NCBI GenBank assembly: GCA_015501585.1
Contig: JADNRY010000040.1
Location: 1 to 64,000, forward strand
Source of the DNA: Rhodocollybia butyracea
Lineage: Eukaryota > Basidiomycota > Agaricomycetes > Agaricales > Omphalotaceae
Direction: 5' to 3'
Length of the DNA stretch: 64,000 nucleotides
Under the pieces are notes generated by a model. That model did no database searches, was not told the origin of the DNA, and saw only the letters and a list, made by a program, of their open reading frames with translations. The position numbers were made by a program, and so were the translations under genes. Of this stretch, positions 1 to 11,038 are shown in pieces. Numbering within the stretch: the stretch's first letter is position 1; the number at the start of each line of letters is the position of its first letter.

Positions 1-90
1 AAGCTAGAAAAAGTCAGATCTTGTTGTGATGAAGCGAGTAATGGGATGTATCTTGTGGCAGAGAGGCATTGATGAGGCAAGTTCTGACAT
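1..90 (-). pseudogene. N-terminal end of a third kinase paralog, cut by window edge
   Basis: The reverse strand starts with ATG at 90 and runs off the left edge. The first residues (MSELASS...) and the flanking DNA match the starts of the two kinase copies at 4971 and 10182, so this is the 5' end of a third tandem copy. Only about 30 codons are visible and the kinase domain would lie outside the window. I cannot say whether this copy is intact; its two neighbours are broken. Confidence 0.6.
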
Positions 91-844
91 GGCTGGATGA
101 AAAGTTCCAGAACTAGACGAAAAGTCTAAGTATTAACGAAGCAGATAAAGTTCACAGCGTTTACCTTCAATGACACTTCTCTTATACATCAGGCGCTCCG
201 AGAAAAGGGCGTCGATGTTGAGTTCTGATGGTAGTGTCAGCGATGAGAAATGATGTGTGGAGGATAAGTCTAGTGAAGTCAGTCAAACAAAGATCTGCGA
301 ACTGCACTAGTAAAGTACAGCAGACCCTGTGGGCGCAGGTAGCGGCACGGTACAAGAGCAACCTATTTCAAGATTGCTTCGGGGTTGTAAGGAGTCATTG
401 GTTCGTTCGTGGGTGTGGAACAATTGAACCATTGTAACAGAATATAAAGGCGACATACATAACTGGTTTGATAGTTCGATATCGATGCTTATTTCTTGCT
501 CGGGTCCCTCCTCCACTGTCACCTGCACTTCAATTGTGCTTTCGCACTACTTAGTACAGCCTAGTACTATGTACTAATGGGTGTTGGAGGGGCCAAGCAA
601 AACATGGTACCCACGCGATTAATCTGGACGACATGCCAAGATGAGGAGAAGCTGATGGTAAAAGGTGTATTTACGTTCAAGGCACGTATCGAGCACAGCT
701 GGAAGTACGAAGAAAATCGGAAGGTCGGTGCTGGCGCGCCTCCTGTGCCAAATATTTGAAGGCTTGAAGCACCTGGTAGTATCGAGAAGAAACGGAGAAA
801 CTTCGTTGAATTGAGGGACGCACAACTTCTCTACAACTAGTGAT

Positions 845-1370
845 AATTGACAGAAAGAGTTGCAGTCACAACCAGTCCTGTGGTCACAAACACCTTGGGT
901 GGTGTTTGGAAGAGAGCAGGTGTAAGTATGGCGCATACTCACACGTGCTCTCGCACTGCCACTAGTGTCCGTACTTATATACTTCGATTCCCACCATCCC
1001 CGGCCGTATAACCCGCATAAAGATCGTACTGTGTTCTACCTGTCGCTTGAAGCCTAGCTTCGCCTCTTGGAATATATCGTGGTTCTGTCAATGTGTGCAT
1101 CCGTTCGTTAGTGTTCTGAACGACAGCCTTTCAAGGTGCTGTCAGTGCAAGCAGTCTGCTTGGTCACAGTGCAAGCATGAGCGGTAAAGGGAGCCACCAT
1201 CGAGTTGGCTTCCTAGATCTAAACAAAAGGATGAGTAAGCTTCGGCTTCATCTTGGCTTCAGCTTGTGACAGTGAGTGCAAACGAGTATCCATCGTGCAG
1301 CAAGTCCCCATGTTCCCAGTTCCAGTGTTAACGTTCTTAGTGGACGGGGTTCAATCAATAATGGTGATGG
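845..1370 (-). pseudogene. GH7 cellobiohydrolase remnant 1
   Basis: Two blocks on the minus strand (about 1370-1130 and 926-845) match the GH7 gene at 11.0-12.7 kb, including the CSLPN-TQGVCD segment and the region around the catalytic EMD-WEANS motif. About 200 unrelated bases separate the blocks. The Trp codon of the catalytic motif is TAG here, near 1210, and the N- and C-terminal parts are missing. This is a dead fragment of a cellulase gene (family 7, reducing-end cellobiohydrolase). Confidence 0.8.
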
Positions 1371-1993
1371 CATTCAGTCAAGTACTAGGAAGCTGCTAGA
1401 AAGCCGATTTTTAAAAAGTTTTTGATTTTTCAACTTTAGGCCCTACGTACATTTTACCGCCTAGATATCATATGCCTTTGCTTTGGACTGTCCGACTACA
1501 TACATCAAGATGAGTGATCAGGAGCGTAAACAATCGAACTAGCTGTAATTGAGTGCTCACTGGCGGGTCTGCTCACTGGCATAGCAAGTATCATGTACGC
1601 ATACTTAGCGTAACCAGCTTTGACCGGGCGGTTCTGGTTTCTTAGTTTGTGCCCTCACTTTACTGCTTTCCTTGCTCCTGCGGCGCTCAGGATCATTGGC
1701 CAAGGCTTGAATGTTATCTGTACCATTGTGAATAAAGTTACGATCGTGTGTGAGCCCTTAACCTCACCATTCTCTGGTCCATGAACAATAACTTCCAGAT
1801 ATATATCGAAACTCAAAGGAATAATATTCGAAGCAACAACATGCGAGATAGCGTATACACTCTGATGGGTGAACGAATGATTTGCTGAATGTTTTTAGGG
1901 GAAAAAAGACGAAGACGTCACTCTTGACCAAAATCGACAGCTTTGCGACCGGTATACCAGGTCCGAACCAGCCAACACACAAAGCTGCTGTCA
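1371..1993. other. Intergenic stretch with duplicated DNA, no gene seen
   Basis: No supported gene. Positions 1689-1960 are repeated at 6842-7160, which gives the boundary and period of the tandem array (about 5.15 kb). Confidence 0.5.
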
Positions 1994-4971
1994 TCACTGT
2001 TTAATTCTGGCCGACACTAAACGAGCAGAGTAATCATCAGACCAAGAACCAAAAAAAGACAAGGCAAGACAAATTTGAGTTTGAGACACACCTGGGCGTA
2101 TAGTATTACTCCTGCTAGGCGAAGTGTAATCCTCTGAAGCTGGGGGTAGTAGGACAGAATCCCCAGTGCCTTCCATCTGCTGTGGGTCTGCGGTGTACAA
2201 GTTCGGCAAAGGCAATGACTGTGGAGGAGGAGTTGGAGACAACTCTGGCCTATAGAATGCCAATCGTGTCACCAAAGTCTCAAGGTCCTTGACTACTTTT
2301 GAGAACGTGGGACGCTCCCCAAACTCATCATGCCAGCAGTTCTCAAGAAGCGAGAGAACCCCTAAGCGGTCCACAATTTTCGATGGGAATGGCGGACGGC
2401 CATTTTGCTCTGGAGCGAGAAAGCTTAGCACACAATTGAAGCTGAAATTTGATCGCCTTACCCAGCACAATGATCTTGACAACATCGTCAGGCTTCGTAG
2501 GCCAAGGAAGACTGCCCATGGTGACGATCTCCACGCATGTAATAGCGAAAGCATAAACATCATTCTCCTTTGAGATGAACCCACGCCCTGACATGAGCTC
2601 TGGTGACTGCCAGCGAAAGCCATCTACATGATACGTGTTTGGTTATGTATGAGGATTCGCAATCAATGACATACGGGCATGTTTGGGATCCTTGTACGAG
2701 ATTTTGGCGTGGTGTCTGCTCTGACCGAAATCGGAAAGGACACAGCGGCGGTCATTGTCGAGTAGAACATTGGCCCCTACGAATCATAGAGTCTGTTACC
2801 AGAATGAAACGGAGGGTACGAAAAAAAAAGTCTACCTTAAGAATCGCCATGAATAACATGCATGGAGTGTAAGTACTCCATGGCCTGAGAAATCTCGTGC
2901 ATGAACCTGAGCAAGTCAGGTATTGAACTGTCCCGTACACCTCCGACACCATAGATGAACCCATTATCATACTCCATCCCATTCAAGTCTTTTTCAAATA
3001 CTCTGGTAGCGATCCATTCCTCATATATGGGCTTACAAGGAACCATGTATTATCTTTGTATGGATCACTTGTCCCATACAGCCGAAGGATGTTAGGATGT
3101 CTGAAAGACTTCCAAACATCAATCTCTGAAAGAAAGGCCTCACGCTTGGTAGACTGCTCAAGAACTTTAATAGCAACGGTCCTGTGTTCTCCAAGTGCCC
3201 TTGTAAACGTTGGAAAAGAACCCCTTGCCTATTAACTCCTGGAACGAAACATCACTCCTACGCAAAGAACAAAAGGCTCGTAGATAGTCCACATTTTCGC
3301 AAGAGAGCTTACTTTTTCAACAATCCAACTGGGAAGTGTGGTTTCGTTCTCCCATTGTACCAAGCGTGCAATACCGGACTCAATATGATCCCCATCCAGT
3401 ATGTTCCCCTCTCTCCCACTCAATGGCCAAGTGAACGCCCTGGTATGAGGAAGTTGTTTCGAGCGCATCGCAGAGCTCGGTGAAGGTCTCCAATGTGGAT
3501 CTCGTCCTTCCAACACTGCCAGCAACGTACGAATCGCTTTCAGCATGTCCTTCGAGGCAACTTGCAGCACCTTTTGCATATCGGTGTCATCATTTGTATT
3601 CAGTGCCGCAGACAAAAGTTGGCGGAGGTCGTTCATATCGGCTGCTTTGTCCAGCTCGTTTTGGCGTTCTTGAAACAGCGCAGTTGTTCTTGAAGGCGAT
3701 CGGCATCAGTTAATGCTGAATCGTCGGCGGGAAGCGCCGCAGGTGAAAACTGAAGTAGCTGATTCAAACCTGGGTCGTCATCGACAGGGGCAGTTCAGCT
3801 TCATGAGTCTCATGAGAGTCATCAGGTATGGGGATACTTGGATGTGTGGCCAACTAGCTGGTTTGAAGGCCCGATACATTGCCCAAAATGCGGGTAAGAA
3901 TGGATATCTATGCCACACAGATAAATGTCTTTAGGTGGTGAGCAACAGGAGGCAAGCTCACATTGAAGAGAATCATACAATCATTCAGTGACTCATGGCA
4001 CGTTTCAATATCTGCATGAATCTCGTCGCGGTCGAGGAACCGTTTCCAGAAGGGCTGGTCTCTGATTTCCTGCATCAATTCCCAGATCAATTGGAAGGCC
4101 CTATAAACACGAGTAACTTGAACTCAGTAATCAATCCCTCATAAAAAGGGTAACCATTACCTCTCAAGCTTCTCGAGAGGTTTGTGTAGTTCCGCGGTGA
4201 CTTGATCTCCTCTCTCGTGAACCTCCTCCGTTATCGCTAGAAGAAAGTCTGCACAGCGGCCAGTCAGACGTAAACATGCGAATCGGTCAGACTAGGCGAA
4301 GTGAGTGAGTATCCAAGAAAATAGTTGAGTCGTAACACACCCCGACGTCGTCTACTGCCTCCCAGATCCCGGTAAGCAACCTCGCGATAATTCGAAGACC
4401 TGGAACGGGAATGAGCTCTCCCGTATCAGCGACGACTTGGAGACCAAGCCGGGTTACTTCGCCAATGGATTTTAAGGCATCTTGAACACGCTATAACCTT
4501 GAGTAAGCACAGCAAGGGAAAGTAGAAAGCTTGATAACACAGTACCATCCCCGTCCTTAAATATGCATCTGATTTCTCTCTGGGTACAGGCACATGTTCC
4601 CTCGAGGGACTTGAGTCACTTGACCTCCATCCTCTAGGATTGAAAATTTTGCGCCAGGAGTGGTTGGTGTCTGTAGAAGTATGAGAATCGGCACTAGATT
4701 CCCTCGAAGAAGATTGAGAAGCTGTGGTCATTTTGTCCTTAACTGGGCTCCGACCACGACCACTACCAAGGGAAGGTGTCCGAGAAAGTGCATGGAGGTT
4801 GAGTGAGGTACCAGGCGGTGACAGGCTTGTACTGGCCCACCCGAGATTTATAAACGGGGTAGGCGGAGTGACCGACACGCCCAGGAACGAAGGCTCAGAT
4901 CTTGCGTATTGATGCGAGTAATGGGGTATATCCTGCGGCGAAGAAGGCTCTGACGAGGTTGGTTCTGGCAT
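1994..4971 (-). pseudogene. Kinase copy A: Ser-rich, MLKL/HeLo-like helical domain, TKL kinase
   Basis: Start at 4971 (MPEPTSS...). Reading down the minus strand: a Ser/Pro-rich region to about 4560; a helical region (4490-3965) with DTGELIPVPGL and FACLRLTGRCADFL, the pattern of the mushroom N-terminal domain assigned to the MLKL-NTD/HeLo-like group; a linker; then a kinase domain (about 3190-2290) with the catalytic loop written HGD, the DFG motif (LSDFG near 2728) and a WQSPEL segment. Introns of about 50 nt separate the blocks. Compared with copy B it has single-base changes that break the frame near 3789 and 3671 (losses), 3503 (gain) and 2848 (gain, just after HGD). It reads as a recently disabled gene, or as a gene with assembly errors. 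Domain identity is from pattern recognition, not a profile search. Confidence 0.7.
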
Positions 4972-5400
4972 GGTTGGACGAAAAGTATAAGTATTAACGA
5001 AGTAGAGAAAGTTCACAGCTTTTAGCTTCACAATTCTCTTACTTATACCATTACTCTCCACAAGCGCTCCGAGAAGGACGTCGATGTTAACTTTTCTGAA
5101 TCCTGATGGTCCGCTGATTATGGGAAATGACGTGCAGGGATAAGTCAAGTTAAATCAGTCAAACAAAGATCGGCAAACTGCATCAGCAATCCTGTGGGCA
5201 CAGGTAACAGCACAGTACTGTTTCGAGATTGCTTCAAGGTTGTGGAGGACTCATTGGTTCGTGAACTTGGAAAAATTAAACCATTGCAACAAACTGTAAA
5301 GGTGACATAGTAATGATGGTTTGATGCTCGTTCTTGCTTGGGTTCCTCCTCCATTGTCACCTGCAGGTCAATTTTGTTACTATGCACTAATAGGTGCTGA
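4972..5400. promoter_or_regulatory. Upstream region of kinase A, repeated in all three units
   Basis: This region matches 100-560 and 10183-10620. It is the likely promoter/5' untranslated region of the kinase copies because it directly precedes each start codon and is kept in all three. No specific binding site is claimed. Confidence 0.4.
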
Positions 5401-5830
5401 AGAATCCTAAACCGCCAAGATGAGGAGGAGCTGGTCTGAGTCGTAAAAGGCGTGTGAGCACAAGCCTCTGGAAGTACGAGGAAAAATAAAATCAGAAATT
5501 AAAAAAGCGCTGGCGCGCCCCGTGCCGAATCTACTTGAGGCAGTACTTTGCCAGTGACTGGTAGTACCGATAAACCCAGAAACTTCGTTCAATTGAGGGG
5601 TAATTGGTCATGCGCGTGCGCAACTTCTCTACGACTAGCGATAATTGAGACAGAACATCTCTTTTACCAGCCAAGAACAGGAGAGCAATGGCTGAAGGCG
5701 TCGGGATCAATAAGTCGCTCAACGAAAGTACAGAAACACAGCTATATTTTGTTAAGGCTATCTGCGATTCTGGGTATCATGTTTTTCTCGACTTGGCCTC
5801 CAGGCTCCAATTCAAAATTCAGGCGCTAAA
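5401..5830. other. Spacer between kinase A promoter and GH7 remnant
   Basis: The stretch is repeated at 10620-11035 (and partly at 560-850). It is the 3' flank of the GH7 copies. No open gene is supported in it. Confidence 0.45.
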
Positions 5831-6432
5831 GGTAGTACCAATACCACCAAGTCTGACGTTGGAAAAAAATGACCTGTGCGTTGGGAGATTGTGCCTCAAC
5901 GGTAGCAGGAACTCCAGATGTGATAGGACAAGCACCACGGGTGTCACCAGGGGCAGCTGGTGACGCGGGTCCGTCAGTGGGGAAGTCACTGTCGAGCCAG
6001 AGCATGTTCACAGCGTAGCCGTCCCAGAGACTAAGAACCAGAACCATTTCAGTATTGAAGGCAGAAGCTATACTAGCGTCCAATCCACCCTTGTGGGTCA
6101 AAGTATCGGTTTCCGCTATCTGATGAATTTATTTTCAAATCGCCAACTCTGAAACCAGTGTTGCTGGTAGAGTCACCGGCCACTAACGAGATCTCCGCAA
6201 CCTTCTTTCAAGGGAGGCGGGTGCCTTTGATGACAGGGAACCGGTGCTCTCGTTGTTTGAGATGACGAACTGTATCAAAATTGTGCCAAGTTATGTTGGA
6301 ATCTGGATCTTTGGAAGTATCCGGACATACCTGCGTTACAACAGTAAGTACCAGGTGAGGTCGACGGTCATTCCAGGACCGGAGGAAGGAATGTCGCTGA
6401 GCCGGAGGGAGTTGAAGTCACAACCAGCCTGG
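5831..6432 (-). pseudogene. GH7 cellobiohydrolase remnant 2 (C-terminal half)
   Basis: The minus strand from 6432 to 5831 matches the C-terminal half of the GH7 gene, including [14 protein letters not shown], [13 protein letters not shown] and [16 protein letters not shown] segments. A single-base shift changes the last residues; in another frame the usual GTTFSA ending is still visible. The upstream half, including the catalytic residues, is gone: the homology stops at 6433, where DNA shared with position 1412 begins. No functional enzyme can be made. Confidence 0.85.
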
Positions 6433-7227
6433 AAAGTTTTTGATTTTTCAACTTTCGATACGTACATTTCACCACCTAGATATCGTATCCCTTGCTTCGG
6501 ACTGTCCGGCTACATACATCAAGGTGAGTGATCAGCGGTAATTGAGCGCTCATTGGGATATCGAGTACTTATGCGCATATAATCAGCTTTGACTAGGCGC
6601 TTCGGAGGTTGCCTTCACCTCCTTTCCTCGCCTTATGTCTCTTAAGAATCAGTTTTTACATAATTCTTGAGCTTTGAATCTTTGCATTAAATTCCGATGC
6701 ATTCGTCTCATCCACACTGCTTGAATGAGTGCATTCTCACTTCGGTCGCTGTCACGCTGAAAGAAAACACTCCACTCCAACCTTCTTGCCGAGCTTCCCG
6801 TAAGACATATCTGCTCACTTCCCTGCTTCCCTTGCTCCTAGGATCATAGGCCAAGGCTTGAATGTTATCTGTACCATGATTTTGAACAAAGTTACAATTG
6901 TGTGTGAGGCCTTAACCTCACAATTCTCTGGTCCATAAACAATAACTTATATATATATCGAAACTCAAAAAGAGGCTTGAACACAAGTGATATACTCGAA
7001 GCAGCAACATGTGAATGTCCATACATTGTTCAACAAAATCAAATCGACACGATAGTGTATACGCTCTGATAGGTGAACGAATGGTTTGCTGAATATTTTT
7101 AGGAGGAAAAAGGTGAAGACGTCACTCTTGACCAAATCGACAGCATATGCTTTGTGAACTAGTTATACTAGGTCTGAATCAGCCGACGCACAAAGCTGCT
7201 GTCATCACTGGTTAATTCGGGCTGACG
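6433..7227. other. Intergenic stretch with duplicated DNA
   Basis: Positions 6433-6530 match 1412-1510 and positions 6842-7160 match 1689-1960. No supported gene. Confidence 0.45.
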
Positions 7228-10182
7228 CTAAACGACCAGAGTAATCATCAGACCAAGAAAAGACAGGATGAAACAAATTTGAGTTTGAGACACACCTGGG
7301 CGTATAGTGTTACTCCTGCTAGGCGAAGTGTAATCCTCTGAAGCTGGGGGTAGTAGGACAGAATCCCCGATGCCTTCCATCTGCTGTGGTCTGCGGTGTA
7401 CAATTTCGGCAAAGCAATGACTGTGGAGGAGGGGGAGTTGGAGACAACTCTGGCCTATAGAATCCAATCCTGTCACCAAAGTCTCAAGGTCCTTGACTAC
7501 TTTTGAGAATGTGGGACGCTCCCCAAATTCATCATGCCAACAGTTCTCAAGAAGCGAGCGAACCCCCAAGCGGTCCACAATTTTTGATGGGAAACGGCGG
7601 ACGGCCCATTTTGCTCTGGAGCGGGAAAGCTTAGCACACAATTGAAGCTGAAATTTGATTCTCTTACCCAAACACAATGGTCTTGACGACATCATCAGGC
7701 TTCATAGGCCAAGGAAGACTGCCATGGTGACGATCTCGATGCATGTAATAGCGAAAGCATAAACATCATTCCCCTTTGAGATGAACCCGCGCCCTGACAT
7801 GAGCTCCGGCGACTGCCAGCGAAAGCCATCTACATGATATGTGTTTAGTCTTGTGTGAGGTTTTGCAATCAATGACATACGGGCAGGTTTGGGATCCTTG
7901 AACGAGATTTTCGCCTGATGTCTGCTGTGACCGAAATCGGCAAGGACACATCGGAGGTCATTGTCGAGTAGAACGTTTGCCCCCTACGAATCATAGAATC
8001 TGTTACCAGAATGAAACGGGATGTGCGAAAGAAACCAGTCTTACCTTGAGATCGCCATGAATAACGTGCATGGAGTGTAAGTACTCCATGGCCTGAGAAA
8101 TCTCGTGGCAATGAACCTGAGCAAGTCAGGTATTGAACTGTCCCCGTACACCTCTGACACCATAGATGAACCATTATCATACTCCCATCCCATTCAAGTC
8201 TTTTCAAATACTCCGGTAGCGATCCATTCCTCATATATGGGCCTTACAAGGAACATGTATTATCTTTGTATGGATCACTTGTCCCATACAGCCGAAGGAT
8301 GTTAGGATGTCTGAAAGACTTCCAAACATCAAACCTCTGAAAGAAAGGCCTCACGCTTGTAGAACCGCTCAAGAACTTTGATAGCAACGGTTCGGTGTCT
8401 CCAAGTGCCCTTGTAGACGTTGGAGAAGAACCCCCTGCTATTAACTCCTGGAAGAAACATCACTCCACGCAAAGAACGAAAGGCTCGTAAGACAATACTA
8501 CAATTTTGTGAGCTTACTTTTCAACAGTCCAACTGGGGAGTGTGGTTTCGTTTCTGCTGCTGGACCAAGCGGGCAATACCGGACTCGATATGCTCCCCAT
8601 CCAGTATGTTTCCCTTCTCTCTCATCCAATGGCCAAGTGAACGCTCTGGTATGAGGAAGCTGTTTCGTCGAGCGCATCGCAGAGCTCGTGGAGGTCTCCA
8701 ATGTGGATCCGTCCTTCCAACACTGCCAGCAACGTACGAATTGCTTTCAGCATATCCTTCGAGGCAACTTGCAGCACTTTTTTGCATTTCAGCGTCATCA
8801 TTTGCATCCAGCGCCGCGGACAAAAGCTGGCGGAGGTCGTTCATATCGGCTGCTTTGTCCAGCTCGTTTTGGCGTTCTTGGAAACGGCGTAGATGTTCTT
8901 GAAGACGATCGGCATCGGTTAATGCTGAATCGTCAGCGAAGGGCGCCGCAGATGAAAACTGATGTAGCTGATTCAGACCCGAGTCGTCATCGACAGGAGT
9001 CAATTCAGCTTCATGGGTCTCGTGGGAGTTATCGGACATGAGGATGCTTGGAGTAGTGCCAACTGGCTGGTTTGAGGGCCCGATACATTGCCCAAAATGC
9101 GAGTGAGAATAGATATCTAAGCCAGATAAACGTTTTTTAGGCGGTGAGGAACAGGAGGCGGCTCACATTAAAGAGAATCATACAATCATTCAGTGACTCA
9201 TGGCACGTTTCAATATCTGCATGAATCTTATCCCGGTCGAGGAATCGTCTCCAGAAGGGCTGGTCTCTAATTCCCTGCATCAATTCCAAGATCAATCGGA
9301 AGGCCCTTATAAAATGAGTAACCCAATAATCAATCTTTCATACAAAAGGGTAACCATTACCTTTCAAGCTTCTCGAGGGGTTTACGTAGTTCCGCGGTGA
9401 CTTGATCTCCCTCTCGTGAACCTCCTCCGTTATCGCTAGAAGAAAGTCTGCACAGCGGCCAGTCAGACGTAAACATGCGAATCGGTTAGACTAGGCGAAG
9501 TGAGCAAGTATTCAAGAAATTGAATAGTTGAATAATAACACACCCCGACGCGTCTATTGCATCCAGATCGCAGTAAGCAAGCTGGCGACAATTGGAAGGC
9601 CTGGAACGGGAATGAGCTCTCCCGTATCAGCAACAACTTGGAGACCGATCCGGGTTACATCCTTAACGGATTTTAGGGCATATTGAACACGCTGTAAACC
9701 TGAGTAAGCATAACAAAAGGAGAGTAGCAACCATAATAACACAGTACCATCCCCGTCCTCAAATATGCATCCGATTGCTCTCTGGGTACAGGCACGTGTT
9801 CCCTCGAGGGACTTGACCTCCATCCTCTAGGACTGAAGAGATTGCGCCAAGAGTGACTGGTGTCCGTCGAAGTATGAGAATCGGCACTGGTTTCTCGCGA
9901 AGAGGATTGAGAAGCTGTGGTCTTTCTGTCCCGAACTCGACTTCGACCGCGACCACTACCGATGGAGCCTCCTCGAGAAAGAGGATGGCCCAGGCTGAGT
10001 GAGGTACTAGGTGGTGGTGACAAGCCTGTACTAAGATTTCTGAATGAGGTAGGAGGAGTAACTTCCACGCTTGGAGTTGGGAGCGAAGGTAAGGAAGGGT
10101 CCGATCTTGTGTGTTGATGTGTGTAACGGTGTGTATTCCGAGTCTGTGGTAGAGAAGCCACTGACGAGGCCAGTTCTGACAT
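7228..10182 (-). pseudogene. Kinase copy B: Ser-rich, MLKL/HeLo-like helical domain, TKL kinase
   Basis: Paralog of the kinase at 1994-4971 with the same domain order. Start at 10182 (MSELASS...). The Ser-rich part runs to about 9750; the helical part (about 9690-9180) shows DTGELIPVPGL and NRFACLRLTGRCADFL; the linker lies at 9040-8600; the kinase domain follows at about 8400-7480 with HGDL near 8055 and LLENCWHDEFGERPTF near the end. Frame-breaking differences from copy A include two lost bases and a TAG near 9555-9563, a lost base near 9405, and an extra A in the run at 8779-8784. The breaks differ from those in copy A, so the two copies decayed independently or carry independent errors. 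The linker frame is open in B where A is broken. Confidence 0.7.
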
Positions 10183-11038
10183 GGCTTGACGAAAAGTATA
10201 AGTATTAATGTAGTAGAGAAAGTTCACAGCTTTTACCTGGACAATTCTCTTATACCATCACTCTCCACAGGCGCTCCGAGAATGGCGTCGATGTTCAGTT
10301 CTGATGGTCCACTGATTCTGTCAGCGATGGAAATGATGTGCAGAGGATAAGTCAAGTCAAGTCAAACAAACAAAGATCTACAGACTGTGCCAGTAAAGTA
10401 CAGCAGATCCTGCGGGCACAGGTAACAGCACAGTACAAGAACAACCTATTTCAAGATTGCTTCAGGGTTGTGAGGACTCATGGCTCGTGGGCGTGGAAAA
10501 ATGGAAACATTGCAACAAAACATAAAGGCGACATTGATTTGATGTTTTGATGCTCGTTTCTTGCTCGGGTCCCTCCTCCACTCTGTCACCTGCACCTTCA
10601 ATTTTGTTTTCGCACGTGTGCTACCGTCCTAATAGGTGTTGAAGAAGCCAAGCAGAAGATGGTATCGAGTCACACGATTAAACTGAACGACGTGCCAAGA
10701 TGAGGAGGACCTGGTCGTAAAAGGCGTATCACTCGTACGAAAAAAATCAGGAATCAAAAAAGCCGAGCGCTGGAGCGCCTCCCGTGCCGAATCTAAGGCT
10801 TGAGGTAATGGTAATACCGAGAAACCGAGAAACTTCGTTGGATTCATCGCATACGCGACTTCTCTACGACTAGTAATCATTGAGACAAAACATCTCTTTA
10901 CCCGTCCGAGACCAGGAGAGCAATGGCTGAAGGCATCGGGATCAATAAGTCGCTCAAGGAAAGTACAGAAACACAGTTGCATTTTTGTTAGGGCTACTTA
11001 TCTACGATTCAGGGTATCATATTACTCTCGACTCCAAT
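10183..11038. promoter_or_regulatory. Kinase B upstream region and GH7 3' flank
   Basis: The part next to the start codon (10183-10620) repeats the upstream DNA of the other kinase copies. The rest (10620-11038) repeats 5401-5830 and is downstream of the GH7 gene. No separate gene is supported. Confidence 0.4.

Larger units (their letters stand above)
1..1688. repeat. Left, partial unit of the kinase-GH7 tandem array
   Basis: The stretch from the kinase start at 90, through its upstream region (about 100-560) and the GH7 remnant, repeats the order seen at 4971-6841 and 10182-12725. Positions 200-560 align with 5060-5400 and 10260-10620 (shared upstream DNA of the kinase). The stretch 1400-1500 shares sequence with 6430-6520. 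Confidence 0.7.
1689..6841. repeat. Tandem unit A (kinase + GH7 remnant)
   Basis: This 5.15-kb block begins and ends at the same sequence (1689 and 6842 both start with GATCAT-GGCCAAGGCTTG). It carries kinase copy A, its upstream region and a GH7 remnant, in the same order as unit B. The two kinase starts are 5211 bp apart. Small indels are scattered throughout, so the duplication is not very recent. Confidence 0.8.
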
